Assembly (NCBI RefSeq): GCF_002954245.1
Contig: NZ_PPTG01000001.1
Coordinates: 78,407 to 142,406, forward strand
Reading direction: 5' to 3'
Source: Cryobacterium aureum
GTDB taxonomy: Bacteria; Actinomycetota; Actinomycetes; Actinomycetales; Microbacteriaceae
Length of the DNA stretch: 64,000 nucleotides
A program made the translations under genes and the position numbers. The notes under the pieces were generated by a model, which worked only from the letters and a program-made list of their open reading frames with translations, was not told where the DNA came from and made no database searches. This document shows, piece by piece, positions 1 to 9,178 of this stretch (position 1 is the first letter of the stretch; the number at the start of each line of letters is the position of its first letter).

Positions 1-251
1 CCGTGCAGCCAGGCCAGAATCGGTGCGTCGATACCGGCATCACGCAGAGCCAGGGCCTCGTCGATGTCGGCGACGCCGAGCCAGTCGGCCCCGCCGGCGA
101 GGGCGGCGCGCGCCACCGGAACGGCACCGTGCCCGTAGGCGTTGGCCTTGACGACGGCCATGGCGTGCGGAGTGCCGACGAGCGCGCGCAGGTGGGCCAT
201 GTTGGTGCGGATGGCGGCGAGGTCGATCACGGCCTCGCGAAACCCGGTCAT
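1..251 (-). CDS. alr: Alanine racemase, N-terminal part (gene runs off the left edge)
   Basis: Pyridoxal-phosphate enzyme that interconverts L- and D-alanine for peptidoglycan synthesis in the cytoplasm. About 83 codons are present. The segment [18 protein letters not shown] holds the lysine that carries the cofactor, and [16 protein letters not shown] matches the start of the TIM-barrel domain. The ATG at 251-249 overlaps the acpS stop codon in an ATGA arrangement, indicating translational coupling. The rest of the gene lies outside the window, so intactness cannot be judged. Confidence 0.93.
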   Translation of the reverse strand, partial: MTGFREAVIDLAAIRTNMAHLRALVGTPHAMAVVKANAYGHGAVPVARAALAGGADWLGVADIDEALALRDAGIDAPILAWLH

Positions 252-604
252 GCTTCGCCCTCGGCGACGACGAAGGCGCAGGCCACGCCGGCATCGTGGG
301 TCATGGTGACGTGCACCCGGCTGATGCCGCGATCGGTCAGGGCTTGACGGGCCGCGCCACTGAGCTTGAATTCCGGGTTCCCGTGCGGGTCGTTCACGAT
401 TTCCATCTCCTGCCAGGTGGCTCCCGCACTGTCGCCGAGGGCCTTGATCAGAGCTTCCTTGGCGGCGAAGCGCGCTGCCAGGGAATGCACCGGCAGGTTT
501 TGTTCGTTGGGGGTGAACAGGCGCGGCACGAGGCGCGGGGTGCGCTCGACCTGGCGGACGAAGCGCGCCAGGTCGACCACGTCAACCCCGATGCCCTTGA
601 TCAT
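248..604 (-). CDS. acpS: Holo-[acyl-carrier-protein] synthase
   Basis: Transfers the 4'-phosphopantetheine arm of coenzyme A to acyl carrier protein, activating fatty-acid synthesis. The 118-residue length is normal for the AcpS family. The N-terminus [12 protein letters not shown] carries the metal-binding aspartate and [13 protein letters not shown] is the second signature. It starts 6 bases after the glmS stop and overlaps alr by four bases, so glmS-acpS-alr looks like one transcript joining amino-sugar, lipid and D-alanine supply. The pantothenate kinase gene of the CoA pathway lies divergently nearby. Confidence 0.95.
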   Translation of the reverse strand: MIKGIGVDVVDLARFVRQVERTPRLVPRLFTPNEQNLPVHSLAARFAAKEALIKALGDSAGATWQEMEIVNDPHGNPEFKLSGAARQALTDRGISRVHVTMTHDAGVACAFVVAEGEA

Positions 605-610
605 CGTGGC

Positions 611-2461
611 CTATTCGACCGTGACTGACTTTGCGAGGTTGCGCGGCTGGTCGACGTCGAGGCCCTTGGCGATGGCGAGTTCCATAGCGAACATCTGCAA
701 CGGCACCACGGCCAGCAGCGGTTCGAACAGCGGCGCCGCGAGCGGGATGTGGATGACGGTGTCGGCAAAAGGCAGCACGGCCGCGTCGCCTACCTCCGCG
801 ATGGCGATGATGCGAGCACCTCGGGCGCGAATCTCCTGAATGTTGGAGACGACCTTCGGGTGCAGGTGGGCCGAGCCGCGCGGGCTCGGTACCACGACGA
901 ACACCGGCTGACCGGGTTCGATCAGCGCAATCGGGCCGTGCTTGAGTTCTCCGGCGGCGAAGCCTTCGGCATGGATGTAGGCGAGTTCCTTGAGCTTGAG
1001 CGCACCCTCGAGCGCGATCGGGAACCCGACGTGACGGCCGAGGAACAGCACCGCGCGGGTGTCGCTCATCCAGCGGGCGAGCTGGCGTACCTCGTCTTCG
1101 ACGCCGAGAACGGCCTGGATCTTCTCCGGAATGGCCTGCAGTTCGGCGACCTGCGCGGCCTGTTCGGCCTCGGTGAGGCTGCCGCGCACGCGGGCGAGGT
1201 GCAGGGCGAACAGGTAAAGCGCGGCGATCTGGGCGACGAAGGCCTTGGTGGAGGCCACGGCGACTTCGGGGCCGGCGTGCGTGTAGATGACGGCGTCGCT
1301 CTCGCGCGGGATAGTCGCACCCTGCGTGTTGCAGATCGAGATGGCCTTGGCGCCGAGTGACATGGCGAATTTGACGGCCATGAGCGTGTCCATGGTTTCG
1401 CCGGACTGGCTGATCGAGATCACCAGGGTGTCGGCGCTGAGCACCGGGTCGCGGTAGCGGAACTCGTGGCTGAGTTCGACGTCGACGGGAACCTGCGCCC
1501 ACTTTTCAATGGCGTATTTGGCGGTCTGGCCGGCGTAGGCTGCGGTTCCGCAGGCGACGATGACGATACGCCGGATGCCCGCGAGCACGTCATCGCCGAA
1601 CGCGGTCAGTTCGGGAACGACGACCTGGTCGTCGGTGATGCGGCCGCGCAGGGTGTTGGCGACGGCGTCGGGCTGCTCGGAGACTTCCTTGGCCATGAAG
1701 CTGGACCAGCCGCCCTTTTCACTGGCGGAGGCGTCCCAGGCGATGTCGAACTCTTCGGTCTCGACCAGGTGACCGTCGAAGTCGGTGACGGTGACGGCAT
1801 CCGCTGTGATCGTGACGATCTGGTCCTGGCCGATAGCGACGGCGCGGCGGGTGTATTCGACGAACGCGGCGACGTCGGAGCCGAGAAAGTTCTCGCCCTC
1901 GCCGAGACCGATGACGAGCGGGGAGTTGCGGCGGGCGCCGACGACGACGCCGGGCTGGTCCTGGTGCACGGCCAGCAGCGTGAACGCGCCGTCGAGACGG
2001 GCGACGATGATGCGGAAAGCTTCGGCGAGGTCGCCGACGCGCTGGTATTCGCGGCCGAGCAGCACCGCGGCGACCTCGGTGTCGGTCTCGCTCAGAAAGG
2101 TGTAGCCCTCGGCCAGGAGTTCGTCGCGCAGGGGGGCGAAGTTCTCGATGATGCCATTGTGGATGAGGGCGAGCTTGTTGTTGTCACCGAGGTGCGGGTG
2201 GGCATTGCCGTCGGTGGGTCCGCCGTGGGTGGCCCAGCGGGTGTGGCCGATTCCGGTCGTGCCGTCGTTGATCGGGTGAGCCTTGAGCTCGTTGGTGAGG
2301 GCCGACAGCTTGCCGGCCTTCTTGGCGGTGTTGAGTGCACCGAATTCATCAATGACGGCTATTCCCGCGGAGTCATACCCACGGTATTCGAGCCGTCCGA
2401 GTCCTCCCATGAGAACGTCAACGGTTTTATTGCTTCCGACATAACCTACGATTCCGCACAT
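611..2461 (-). CDS. glmS: Glutamine--fructose-6-phosphate aminotransferase (isomerizing)
   Basis: Makes glucosamine-6-phosphate from fructose-6-phosphate and glutamine, the first step towards UDP-GlcNAc and peptidoglycan. The 616-residue length is typical. [10 protein letters not shown] at the start exposes the catalytic Cys after Met removal, and HTRWATHG belongs to the glutaminase domain (about residues 2-220). Two SIS sugar-isomerase domains follow (about 290-430 and 460-600), with [23 protein letters not shown] and the C-terminal NLAKSVTVE. The start lies only about 35 bases from the divergent coaA start. No glmS ribozyme is expected in this lineage and none fits in so short a leader. Confidence 0.97.
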   Translation of the reverse strand: MCGIVGYVGSNKTVDVLMGGLGRLEYRGYDSAGIAVIDEFGALNTAKKAGKLSALTNELKAHPINDGTTGIGHTRWATHGGPTDGNAHPHLGDNNKLALIHNGIIENFAPLRDELLAEGYTFLSETDTEVAAVLLGREYQRVGDLAEAFRIIVARLDGAFTLLAVHQDQPGVVVGARRNSPLVIGLGEGENFLGSDVAAFVEYTRRAVAIGQDQIVTITADAVTVTDFDGHLVETEEFDIAWDASASEKGGWSSFMAKEVSEQPDAVANTLRGRITDDQVVVPELTAFGDDVLAGIRRIVIVACGTAAYAGQTAKYAIEKWAQVPVDVELSHEFRYRDPVLSADTLVISISQSGETMDTLMAVKFAMSLGAKAISICNTQGATIPRESDAVIYTHAGPEVAVASTKAFVAQIAALYLFALHLARVRGSLTEAEQAAQVAELQAIPEKIQAVLGVEDEVRQLARWMSDTRAVLFLGRHVGFPIALEGALKLKELAYIHAEGFAAGELKHGPIALIEPGQPVFVVVPSPRGSAHLHPKVVSNIQEIRARGARIIAIAEVGDAAVLPFADTVIHIPLAAPLFEPLLAVVPLQMFAMELAIAKGLDVDQPRNLAKSVTVE

Positions 2462-2472
2462 GGAAGTCGATT

Positions 2473-2485
2473 TTAGTCGGACTAA
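2473..2485. promoter_or_regulatory. Operator-like palindrome between glmS and coaA
   Basis: TTAGTC-G-GACTAA is a perfect 6+6 palindrome in the very short divergent region between glmS and coaA. A minus-strand TAAAAT (2475-2470) that could be the glmS -10 box overlaps it. A regulator bound here could affect both genes. This is inferred from position and symmetry only. Confidence 0.4.
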
Positions 2486-2495
2486 GCTTGGGGCA

Positions 2496-3452
2496 ATGTC
2501 CGATCCGGTGCTGGCCCCTGTTATGAACGGTCACGGTACCCCTTTTGTGGAGCTCGACCGGGCCGATTGGGCAGCCCTCGCGCCGACCACTCTACTGCCG
2601 CTGAGAGAGACCGAGATCGTGCAGTTGCGCGGCATCGGCGAGCCGCTCGACATCAACGAGGTGACGGATGTCTACCTTCCGCTGAGTCGTCTGCTCAACC
2701 TGTACGCGGCGAATGCCCGCACGCTGCACCGAGCGACCAGCGGATTCCTGGGCGAACGTGCCCGCCCGACCCCGTTCGTGATCGGTGTGGCCGGCTCGGT
2801 CGCCGTCGGCAAATCGACCACCGCCCGGCTGCTCCGGGAGATGCTCGCCCGCTGGGACGACACCCCCCGGGTGGAACTTGTCACGACCGACGGATTTCTG
2901 TTTCCCAACGCCGAACTGAATCGCCGCGGCCTGATGGAACGCAAGGGATTCCCGGAGTCCTACGACCGGCGTGCGCTACTGCGGTTTGTCAGCGCGGTCA
3001 AGAGCGGCGCCCCAGAGGTGCGTTCACCGTTCTACTCGCACCTCAGCTACGACATCGTGCCCGACGCGCAGATCGTGGTGCGACAGCCCGACATTCTTAT
3101 CGTCGAGGGCCTCAACGTACTGCAGCCTCCCGCCCCCGGGCACGGTCTCTCGGTCAGCGACCTGTTTGACTTCACCATCTATGTGGATGCTCGTACCCAG
3201 GACATTGCCCGCTGGTACGAGGAGCGTTTTCTCAAGCTGCAGCGCGGGGCGTTTGCCAACCCCAACTCATTCTTCCACCGCTACGCGGCGCTCACCGAAG
3301 ATGAAGCGCGCGGCAAGGCGCGCAGCATCTGGACCAGTATCAACCAGCCCAACCTGCTGCAGAACATTCGTCCCACCCGGTCGCGCGCGACCCTGGTACT
3401 GCGCAAGGACCCCACGCACGCCGTCTCCAAGGTGCTCCTGCGCAAGGTCTAA
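2496..3452 (+). CDS. coaA: Type I pantothenate kinase
   Basis: Phosphorylates pantothenate with ATP, the committed step of coenzyme A synthesis. The product is about 318 residues from the ATG at 2496, close to the 310-320 usual for the bacterial CoaA family. The P-loop [12 protein letters not shown] lies near residue 97. [18 protein letters not shown] and FTIYVDA are typical CoaA motifs. I chose 2496 because a purine-rich TTGGGG precedes it. An upstream in-frame ATG at 2460 would overlap the glmS start, and an ATG at 2523 is a further option. It is the only plus-strand gene among these housekeeping genes and converges on glmM. Confidence 0.94.
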   Translation: MSDPVLAPVMNGHGTPFVELDRADWAALAPTTLLPLRETEIVQLRGIGEPLDINEVTDVYLPLSRLLNLYAANARTLHRATSGFLGERARPTPFVIGVAGSVAVGKSTTARLLREMLARWDDTPRVELVTTDGFLFPNAELNRRGLMERKGFPESYDRRALLRFVSAVKSGAPEVRSPFYSHLSYDIVPDAQIVVRQPDILIVEGLNVLQPPAPGHGLSVSDLFDFTIYVDARTQDIARWYEERFLKLQRGAFANPNSFFHRYAALTEDEARGKARSIWTSINQPNLLQNIRPTRSRATLVLRKDPTHAVSKVLLRKV

Positions 3453-3477
3453 CTCCGTGCAAGCACGCGCTCTGTCT

Positions 3478-3499
3478 GGACGGGGCCCGGGCCCCGTCC
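3478..3499. terminator. Bidirectional GC-rich terminator hairpin between coaA and glmM
   Basis: The 22-base sequence is a perfect palindrome (arms GGACGGGGCCC and GGGCCCCGTCC) placed between the convergent ends of coaA and glmM. It lacks a long T-run, so termination strength is uncertain. A nearly identical hairpin occurs at 40915-40936. Confidence 0.65.
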
Positions 3500-3507
3500 G
3501 GTAAGGG

Positions 3508-4869
3508 CTAGAGGGCCAGGCGCTCGCGGACCACGTCGGCGAGGGAGTGCGCCAGGCGGTCGGCCGTCGGCTGGTCGGCGGCTTCGACCATGACCCGCAC
3601 CATCGGCTCTGTGCCCGAAGGGCGCAGCAGCACGCGGCCGGTGTCGCCGAGTTCTGCTTCAGCGGCGAGCACGGCCTGGGCGATGACGTCGTCGGCGCCG
3701 AGCCCCTTGTGGTTGACGCCGCGCACGTTGACCAGAATCTGCGGGTACACCGTCATGACGGATGCCAGTTCGGCGAGGGTTTTACCGGTGCGCGCCATTT
3801 CGGCGACGAGGTGCAGGCCGGTGAGGATCCCGTCGCCGGTGGTGGCGAATTTGGTCATAATGACGTGACCGCTCTGTTCACCGCCCAGGGAATACCCGTG
3901 GGCGTTGAGCTCTTCGAGCACGTACCGGTCGCCAACCTTGGTCTGCACCATGGCGATGTCGTTGGCTGCCATCGCCTTGCGCAGACCGAGGTTGCTCATG
4001 ACGGTCGCCACCAGCGTGCGGTCTTTCAGTACGCCGCGTTCGGCCATCGACACGGCGAGGATCGCCATAATCTGGTCGCCGTCGACGATGTTGCCGTTCT
4101 TGTCCACGGCCAGGCAGCGGTCGGCGTCGCCGTCGTGGGCGATGCCGATGTCGGCGCCGTGCTCGAGCACGGCCTTGGCGAGGTTGTCGAGGTGGGTGGA
4201 GCCCACGCCGTCGTTGATGTTGAGGCCGTCGGGGTCGGCGCCAATCACCGTGAGGCGGGCACCGGCATCCGTGAACACCTGCGGCGAGACGCCGGCAGCG
4301 GCGCCGTGGGCGCAGTCGAGCACGACGTGAATGCCGTCGAGACGGTGCGGCAGGGTGGTGAGCAGGTGCACCACGTAGCGGTCTTCGGCGTCGGCAAAGC
4401 GACGGATGCGTCCAACGTCGCCGGCGATCGGCATCAGCGTGTCGCGACCGATGTAGCTCTCAATGCGGTCCTCGACGTCGTCGGGGAGTTTGGTTCCGCC
4501 ATAGGCGAAGATCTTGATGCCGTTATCGGGCGCCGCGTTGTGTGAGGCAGAAATCATCACACCGAAGTCGGCACCGATGTCGTTGATCAAAAAGGCTGCA
4601 GCCGGCGTGGGGATGACTCCGGCGTCGAGAACGTCGACACCGCTGGAGGCCAGACCGGCCGAGACGGCAGCGTTGAGGAATTCACCGGAAATTCGCGGGT
4701 CGCGGGCGACCACAGCGACGGGCCGGCGGCCCGCTTCGAGGCGTGCTTGGGCACGACGACCCTTGGTCAGCACTGCGGCGCTGGCCTGGGCAAGGCTCAG
4801 GGCCAGGCCAGCCGTGAGATCACGGTTGGCCAGGCCCCGAACGCCGTCCGTGCCGAACAGACGAGTCAT
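3508..4869 (-). CDS. glmM: Phosphoglucosamine mutase
   Basis: Converts glucosamine-6-phosphate to glucosamine-1-phosphate, following GlmS in UDP-GlcNAc synthesis. The 453-residue length is typical. [10 protein letters not shown] at the N-terminus, the phosphoserine loop [13 protein letters not shown] (active Ser near residue 109), the metal-binding HDGDADRC and the phosphate-binding [12 protein letters not shown] are all present. It is the last gene of the rplM-rpsI-glmM run, 19 bases after rpsI, an order known in actinobacteria that links ribosome and wall synthesis. Confidence 0.97.
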   Translation of the reverse strand: MTRLFGTDGVRGLANRDLTAGLALSLAQASAAVLTKGRRAQARLEAGRRPVAVVARDPRISGEFLNAAVSAGLASSGVDVLDAGVIPTPAAAFLINDIGADFGVMISASHNAAPDNGIKIFAYGGTKLPDDVEDRIESYIGRDTLMPIAGDVGRIRRFADAEDRYVVHLLTTLPHRLDGIHVVLDCAHGAAAGVSPQVFTDAGARLTVIGADPDGLNINDGVGSTHLDNLAKAVLEHGADIGIAHDGDADRCLAVDKNGNIVDGDQIMAILAVSMAERGVLKDRTLVATVMSNLGLRKAMAANDIAMVQTKVGDRYVLEELNAHGYSLGGEQSGHVIMTKFATTGDGILTGLHLVAEMARTGKTLAELASVMTVYPQILVNVRGVNHKGLGADDVIAQAVLAAEAELGDTGRVLLRPSGTEPMVRVMVEAADQPTADRLAHSLADVVRERLAL

Positions 4870-4888
4870 TTCGTCGTCGGCTATCGGG

Positions 4889-5374
4889 TTAGCGCTTGCT
4901 GAACTGAGGTGCCTTACGGGCCTTCTTGAGTCCGGCCTTCTTACGCTCCTTGACTCGAGCGTCGCGGCTGAGGAAGCCGTTCTTCTTGAGGATGGCGCGG
5001 TTGTTCTCTTCGTCGATCAGGTTCAAGCAGCGTGCGATGCCGAGGCGAAGCGCGCCTGCCTGGCCGGACGGGCCACCACCGGTGATGCGGGCGATGACGT
5101 CGTACGAGCCGAGCAGGTCGAGAACCTTGAACGGGTCGTTGATCAGCTGCTGGTGCAGCTTGTTCGGGAAGTAGTCAGCGAACTCGCGGCCGTTGACAAC
5201 GATCGTGCCGGAGCCGGGGACGATGCGCACGCGGGCGATGGCCTGCTTGCGACGGCCGACGGCTGCGCCGGGAACGTTGAGGACGGCGCGGGGCGCCTTG
5301 GTTACGGTTTCGGCCGGAGTCTCGGTGGAGTAGCTCTCCGGAGCCTGGTCAATCTGGTCTGCGATCTTCGCCAC
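4889..5374 (-). CDS. rpsI: 30S ribosomal protein S9
   Basis: Small-subunit head protein whose C-terminal tail reaches the P-site tRNA. The core from [14 protein letters not shown] to the basic end RKAPQFSKR is intact, including the [17 protein letters not shown] motif. At 161 residues it is longer than E. coli S9 (130) because of an acidic, Thr/Glu/Ala-rich N-terminal extension of about 35 residues, common in actinobacterial S9. It lies about 50 bases downstream of rplM and is co-transcribed with it. Confidence 0.97.
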   Translation of the reverse strand: MAKIADQIDQAPESYSTETPAETVTKAPRAVLNVPGAAVGRRKQAIARVRIVPGSGTIVVNGREFADYFPNKLHQQLINDPFKVLDLLGSYDVIARITGGGPSGQAGALRLGIARCLNLIDEENNRAILKKNGFLSRDARVKERKKAGLKKARKAPQFSKR

Positions 5375-5424
5375 GATGATGGGAATCCTTTTTATCTAAG
5401 AGTCGAGAAGTCTGGTTGCCGGCG

Positions 5425-5871
5425 CTACTGCGCGACCTGGCTGAGGGTGTACGGCGTGGGCTGCTGAGCGGAGTGCGGGTGCTCAGGGCCGGCGTAAACC
5501 TTCAGCTTGGTGAGCTGGGCGCGACCGAGCGAGTTCTTCGGCAGCATGCCGCGAATCGCTTTTTCAACCGCACGGGTCGGGTGCTTCTCGAGCATCTCGG
5601 AGTAGTTGGTCGCCGTGAGGCCGCCCGGGTAACCGGAGTGGCGGTAGGCGATCTTCAGGTCGAGCTTCTTGCCGGTCAAGGCAACCTTCTCGGCGTTGAC
5701 GATGATGACGAAGTCGCCACCGTCCATGTGCGGGGAGAAGGTGGCCTTGTGCTTGCCGCGCAGCAGGATTGCCGCGTGGCTGGCCAGACGTCCGAGGACG
5801 ATATCGGTGGCGTCGATGACAACCCAGTCGTGCTGGAGTTCGCTTGCCTTGGGGGTGTAAGTGCGCGTCAC
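5425..5871 (-). CDS. rplM: 50S ribosomal protein L13
   Basis: Early-assembly protein of the large subunit. The 148-residue product starts [16 protein letters not shown] and holds the family segments [36 protein letters not shown] and [10 protein letters not shown]. It heads the rplM-rpsI-glmM unit; a good promoter candidate lies about 70 bases upstream. Confidence 0.97.
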   Translation of the reverse strand: MTRTYTPKASELQHDWVVIDATDIVLGRLASHAAILLRGKHKATFSPHMDGGDFVIIVNAEKVALTGKKLDLKIAYRHSGYPGGLTATNYSEMLEKHPTRAVEKAIRGMLPKNSLGRAQLTKLKVYAGPEHPHSAQQPTPYTLSQVAQ

Positions 5872-5939
5872 TGTTGTGCTGCTTTCTTCTTTTTCGAACG
5901 GAGGTGTTCGTGAATCCCGCTCCGGGCGTGTTCTATTGA

Positions 5940-5968
5940 GATATACATCTCGAGGAGAACACTGTCGA
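5940..5968 (-). promoter_or_regulatory. Putative promoter of rplM-rpsI-glmM
   Basis: Reading the minus strand, TCGACA (5968-5963) and TATATC (5945-5940) are separated by 17 bases and lie 70-95 bases before the rplM ATG. The -10 box sits inside a small palindrome, GAGAT-ATAC-ATCTC (5938-5951). The match to the housekeeping sigma consensus is good but untested. Confidence 0.55.
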
Positions 5969-6023
5969 TGGAGGGCTCACGTTCGGGTGCCGTGCTGCAA
6001 CGCACAGACACCAAGGGACAACA

Positions 6024-6962
6024 CTAGTCGGAGGCGGTGGCGGACGCAACTTGCACAGGAAGTGAACGCCGGTTGCGGGTATCAATGGCGCGCTGCGCCA
6101 GGGACGCGTCGTCGGGGTAGCCCACATCGATCAGGGTGAGGCCGTGCGCCTGCATCACCTTGAACTCGCTGATGCGGTGTTTGTCGAAGTGCAGGTGGGC
6201 GAGGGTGCTGCCGTCGAGGCGGCCCTCCCCCACGGCCACGCAGGCGCCGACCATGGCGCGCACCATGCTGTGGCAGAAGGCATCCGCTTTGATCGTGGCG
6301 ATGAGGAGGCCGTCGTCGTCGCGGTGCCAGCGAAAGTCCTGCACGGTGCGAATGGTCGTCGCTCCAGGGCGCGGCTTGCAGTAGGCGGCGAAGTCGTGCA
6401 GGCCCACCAGGGTGGCTGCTGCGGCATCCATGGCCGCGAGGTCGAGTTTAAACGGATGCCACGTGGTGCGCAGGCGCTGCTGCGGGTCATGCAGGGCGAG
6501 GGGGTCTGCGATGCGGTATTCGTACCGGCGCCACATGGCCGAGAACCGGGCGTCGAAGCCGCCGGGCACGACCGTGGCGCGGCGCAGCACGATGTCGGGC
6601 TTGGTCACCAGGATGCCGCCGAGGCGACGCAGCACGGCGGTGCCGAGGTCCACCGGCGGACGGTTGCCGGTACCGCGCTGGATGCGCACGAGGGAGTGCG
6701 CCTGGTCAGCGGTGAGGTCGAAATGGGCGACCTGTCCGCGGGCGTGCACTCCGGCATCCGTTCGGCCGGCGACGATGAGCGTTGGGTGCGGGGGAAAGCT
6801 CTGCAGAATGCCGGCGAGGCCGTTCTCAATGTCGGCCTGCACGGTTCGAAAGCCCGGCTGGCGGGCCCAACCGGTGAAATCGGTGCCATCGTAAGAGAGG
6901 TCAAGACGGATGCGCGTGGAGCCGAGCGCTGCGTTCGCGGCGCGGGGCACAAAAAGATTCAC
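6024..6962 (-). CDS. truA: tRNA pseudouridine(38-40) synthase
   Basis: Isomerises uridines 38-40 in the tRNA anticodon stem-loop. LDLSYDGTDFTGWARQPG and the catalytic AGRTDAGVHARGQ (Asp near residue 69) are clear, with FCHSMVRAMVG in the C-terminal half. I take the GTG at 6962 (NLFVPRAAN), giving 312 residues. The frame is open for another 174 codons upstream, but that segment lies under the divergent acyltransferase gene and shows no family similarity. TruA is usually next to rplQ; here a 3.4-kb segment intervenes. Confidence 0.93.
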   Translation of the reverse strand: MNLFVPRAANAALGSTRIRLDLSYDGTDFTGWARQPGFRTVQADIENGLAGILQSFPPHPTLIVAGRTDAGVHARGQVAHFDLTADQAHSLVRIQRGTGNRPPVDLGTAVLRRLGGILVTKPDIVLRRATVVPGGFDARFSAMWRRYEYRIADPLALHDPQQRLRTTWHPFKLDLAAMDAAAATLVGLHDFAAYCKPRPGATTIRTVQDFRWHRDDDGLLIATIKADAFCHSMVRAMVGACVAVGEGRLDGSTLAHLHFDKHRISEFKVMQAHGLTLIDVGYPDDASLAQRAIDTRNRRSLPVQVASATASD

Positions 6963-7053
6963 GAGGGTAAGCCTAGGCGGCGCGCTCGGGTTATCGTTGA
7001 AACCGGCCCACGGCCCACCCCATAATGAGTGCCAAAGAAACCCGGCGTTGCCC

Positions 7054-9009
7054 ATGACTCGTTCCCCGCGCGCGTTCCCGTTCACCGGGAGGACTCGGTC
7101 AGCGACCGCAACGATCGGGCCGGTAAACACGCCCGTGCTGGGGCCGACGAATGCCCCGCGCAGCGGTCGCCTGGCCGGCCTCGACGGTCTGCGCGCACTC
7201 GCCGTCATTGCCGTCGCGCTGTACCATTTCTTTCCGGCCGTACTGCCGGGCGGTTTTATCGGCGTTGACGTGTTCTTCGTGATCAGTGGTTTTCTGATCA
7301 CCGGGCTGCTGGTCTCCGAGCACACGCGCACCGGGCGCATCTCGCTTCGCCGGTTTTGGCAGCGGCGTGCCCGCAGACTGGTGCCGCCGCTCATTCCGGT
7401 CGTGCTGATCAGCTGCACGATCGCCTTTGTGATCGGCGGCGACGTGCTGGTGGGTCTCGGCGCGCAACTAGTCGGAGCCAGCACCTTCGGCTACAACTGG
7501 GTGTCGATCGCGAATGATGCGAGCTATTTCAGCGTCAACGAACCCGAACTGCTGCGCAACCTGTGGTCGCTCGCGGTGGAGGAGCAGTTCTACCTGGTCT
7601 GGCCGCTGCTCCTGCTGGCGGTGCTGCTGATTCGCCGCCCGCGCGTTCGGCTGGCCATTGTCACCACGCTGTTCGTCGCCTCGGCCCTGTGGATGGGAGC
7701 GCTGTACCAGCCCGGCGCGGACCCCACCCGGGTGTACTACGGTTCAGACACCCACAGTTTCGGCCTGTTCGCGGGCGCTGCCCTCGCCCTGCTGCTGCGC
7801 CGACCGAGCGGGCAGCGCAACGAGCTGCCACGGTTGCGTCCGTGGCTTGGCGGGGCCGCAGTGCTGACGATCGTAGCCTTTGCGCTCTGGCTGCCGGAAG
7901 ACGGTACGGCAACCTTCCGCGGTGGCCTCGTCGCCGTGTCCCTGGCCACAGCGCTAGCCATCTGGGCGGGAGTGCGCGGCGGCCGGTTCGGGCGCCTGCT
8001 CGACGCAGCCCCGCTCCGCTACCTCGGTGAGCGGTCCTACGGAATCTACCTGTGGCACTGGCCGATCCTCGTGCTGGTTCAGCTGCTCTGGCCGGCATCG
8101 CCGCGCGCCGGCAGTGTGCTGCCGATCGGCGTGCTCGCCACGGTCATTACCCTTTTTGTGGCCGGAGTGTCCTACCGCTGGCTGGAAGTGCCGATCCGGC
8201 GGGTCGGCGTGCGCGGCAGCATCCGCAAGATCGGTGCACTGTGGACCGGCCCCACCCGCCGCCGCCGCCTGATAGCGGCGACAGCCGCACTATCGGTGTT
8301 GCTGGTCGGCGGCACCACCGCCGCCGTCGTGGCCGCGCCGGCGCAGACCTCGGCGCAACTCCGCATCGAACGCGGCCAACGGGCAATGGATGCCGCGGCG
8401 CGGGCCGCCGCGCAGGCTGCGGCCGCCGCGGCTGCCCGCCAGGCCACCGCAGCCCCTGCACTGGTCGACGGACCGATCACCGCCATCGGCGACTCGGTCA
8501 TGCTGGCGTCGGCTCCGGAATTACAGGCCACCTTCGCGGGCATGACCGTTGACGCATCGGTCTCCCGCGGGATGTATTCCGCAGACGACATATTGATGGC
8601 GCTGAAGGCGGCGGACCAGTTGCAGCCGGTGGTGGTCGTCGGGCTCGGCACCAACGGGCCGATCACGACCGACGAACTCACCGAGATTCTGCGCATTCTC
8701 GGGCCCGACCGGCAGCTCGTACTGGTGAATGCCTACGCCGAACGGGAGTGGACCGACACGGTCAATGCCAGGCTCGCCGAGTTCGCTGCGGGCAATCGCC
8801 GGGTCGAGCTGGCGAACTGGCACGACGTGATCGCGGGGCGACTCAATCTGCTGGCAGACGACCATGTGCACCCGGGGCCGACCGGCGGCCAACTCTACGC
8901 CGACGAGGTGCACGCCGCGCTTGCGCGTCTTGCTGCGGTGCCGCCGCTGCCCGACAACAGCTGGTTGATGCGTGACCCCGACGCTCCCAGTTCGCCGCCC
9001 TACCGCTGA
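7054..9009 (+). CDS. Membrane acyltransferase (acyltransferase-3 family) with C-terminal SGNH domain
   Basis: Predicted O-acyltransferase of the OafA/YrhL type, thought to move acyl groups across the membrane onto an extracytoplasmic sugar or wall polymer. The N-terminal two thirds is strongly hydrophobic with about ten membrane segments. LDGLRALAVIAVALYHF carries the conserved histidine, and FIGVDVFFVISGFLITGLL and SLAVEEQFYLVWPLL are family hallmarks. An Ala/Arg-rich linker (about residues 440-470) leads to an SGNH-hydrolase-like domain with AIGDSVMLAS near residue 480 and DDHVHPGPTGGQ near 602. The ATG at 7054 gives 651 residues; the ribosome-binding site is weak, so the start is uncertain. 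The architecture matches OatA-like enzymes, but the substrate is unknown. Confidence 0.88.
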   Translation: MTRSPRAFPFTGRTRSATATIGPVNTPVLGPTNAPRSGRLAGLDGLRALAVIAVALYHFFPAVLPGGFIGVDVFFVISGFLITGLLVSEHTRTGRISLRRFWQRRARRLVPPLIPVVLISCTIAFVIGGDVLVGLGAQLVGASTFGYNWVSIANDASYFSVNEPELLRNLWSLAVEEQFYLVWPLLLLAVLLIRRPRVRLAIVTTLFVASALWMGALYQPGADPTRVYYGSDTHSFGLFAGAALALLLRRPSGQRNELPRLRPWLGGAAVLTIVAFALWLPEDGTATFRGGLVAVSLATALAIWAGVRGGRFGRLLDAAPLRYLGERSYGIYLWHWPILVLVQLLWPASPRAGSVLPIGVLATVITLFVAGVSYRWLEVPIRRVGVRGSIRKIGALWTGPTRRRRLIAATAALSVLLVGGTTAAVVAAPAQTSAQLRIERGQRAMDAAARAAAQAAAAAAARQATAAPALVDGPITAIGDSVMLASAPELQATFAGMTVDASVSRGMYSADDILMALKAADQLQPVVVVGLGTNGPITTDELTEILRILGPDRQLVLVNAYAEREWTDTVNARLAEFAAGNRRVELANWHDVIAGRLNLLADDHVHPGPTGGQLYADEVHAALARLAAVPPLPDNSWLMRDPDAPSSPPYR

Positions 9010-9012
9010 GAA

Positions 9013-9126
9013 TCAGAAATCGAGCGCGTAGGCGAGCTCCCTGTTGGTGGCGAAGAAGCCGATGCCCGTGTAGAGGTCGAGCGCGCCGGGCGGGCTCGCC
9101 GAGTCCACGTCGAGAGTGGCCCGCCA
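9013..9126 (-). pseudogene. Remnant of a GNAT acetyltransferase C-terminus (partial duplicate of the next gene)
   Basis: Reading the minus strand, the last 37 codons encode RATLDVDSASPPGALDLYTG followed by IGFFATNRELAYALDF and a stop. This matches the end of the adjacent GNAT gene (RVTLAVDSASPTGALGLYTG, then MGFVPTHKKMAYTLEF) residue for residue with conservative changes. Upstream of 9126 the frame soon meets a stop and the similarity ends. It is best read as the surviving tail of a tandem duplicate, most of which has been deleted. No start codon or promoter is visible. Confidence 0.75.
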
Positions 9127-9178
9127 GTTACTCGGTCATGCTGCACCCAAGCCAGGCTGCCCCGAACTGGGCCAGACC

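Noticed and set aside
2461..2495. glmS ribozyme in the glmS leader
   Set aside because: The leader is far too short and the element is confined to other Gram-positive groups.
6963..7484. 174-codon upstream extension of truA
   Set aside because: It overlaps the divergent acyltransferase start, is low-complexity Thr/Arg/Pro-rich and not part of the TruA family; the GTG at 6962 gives the normal length.
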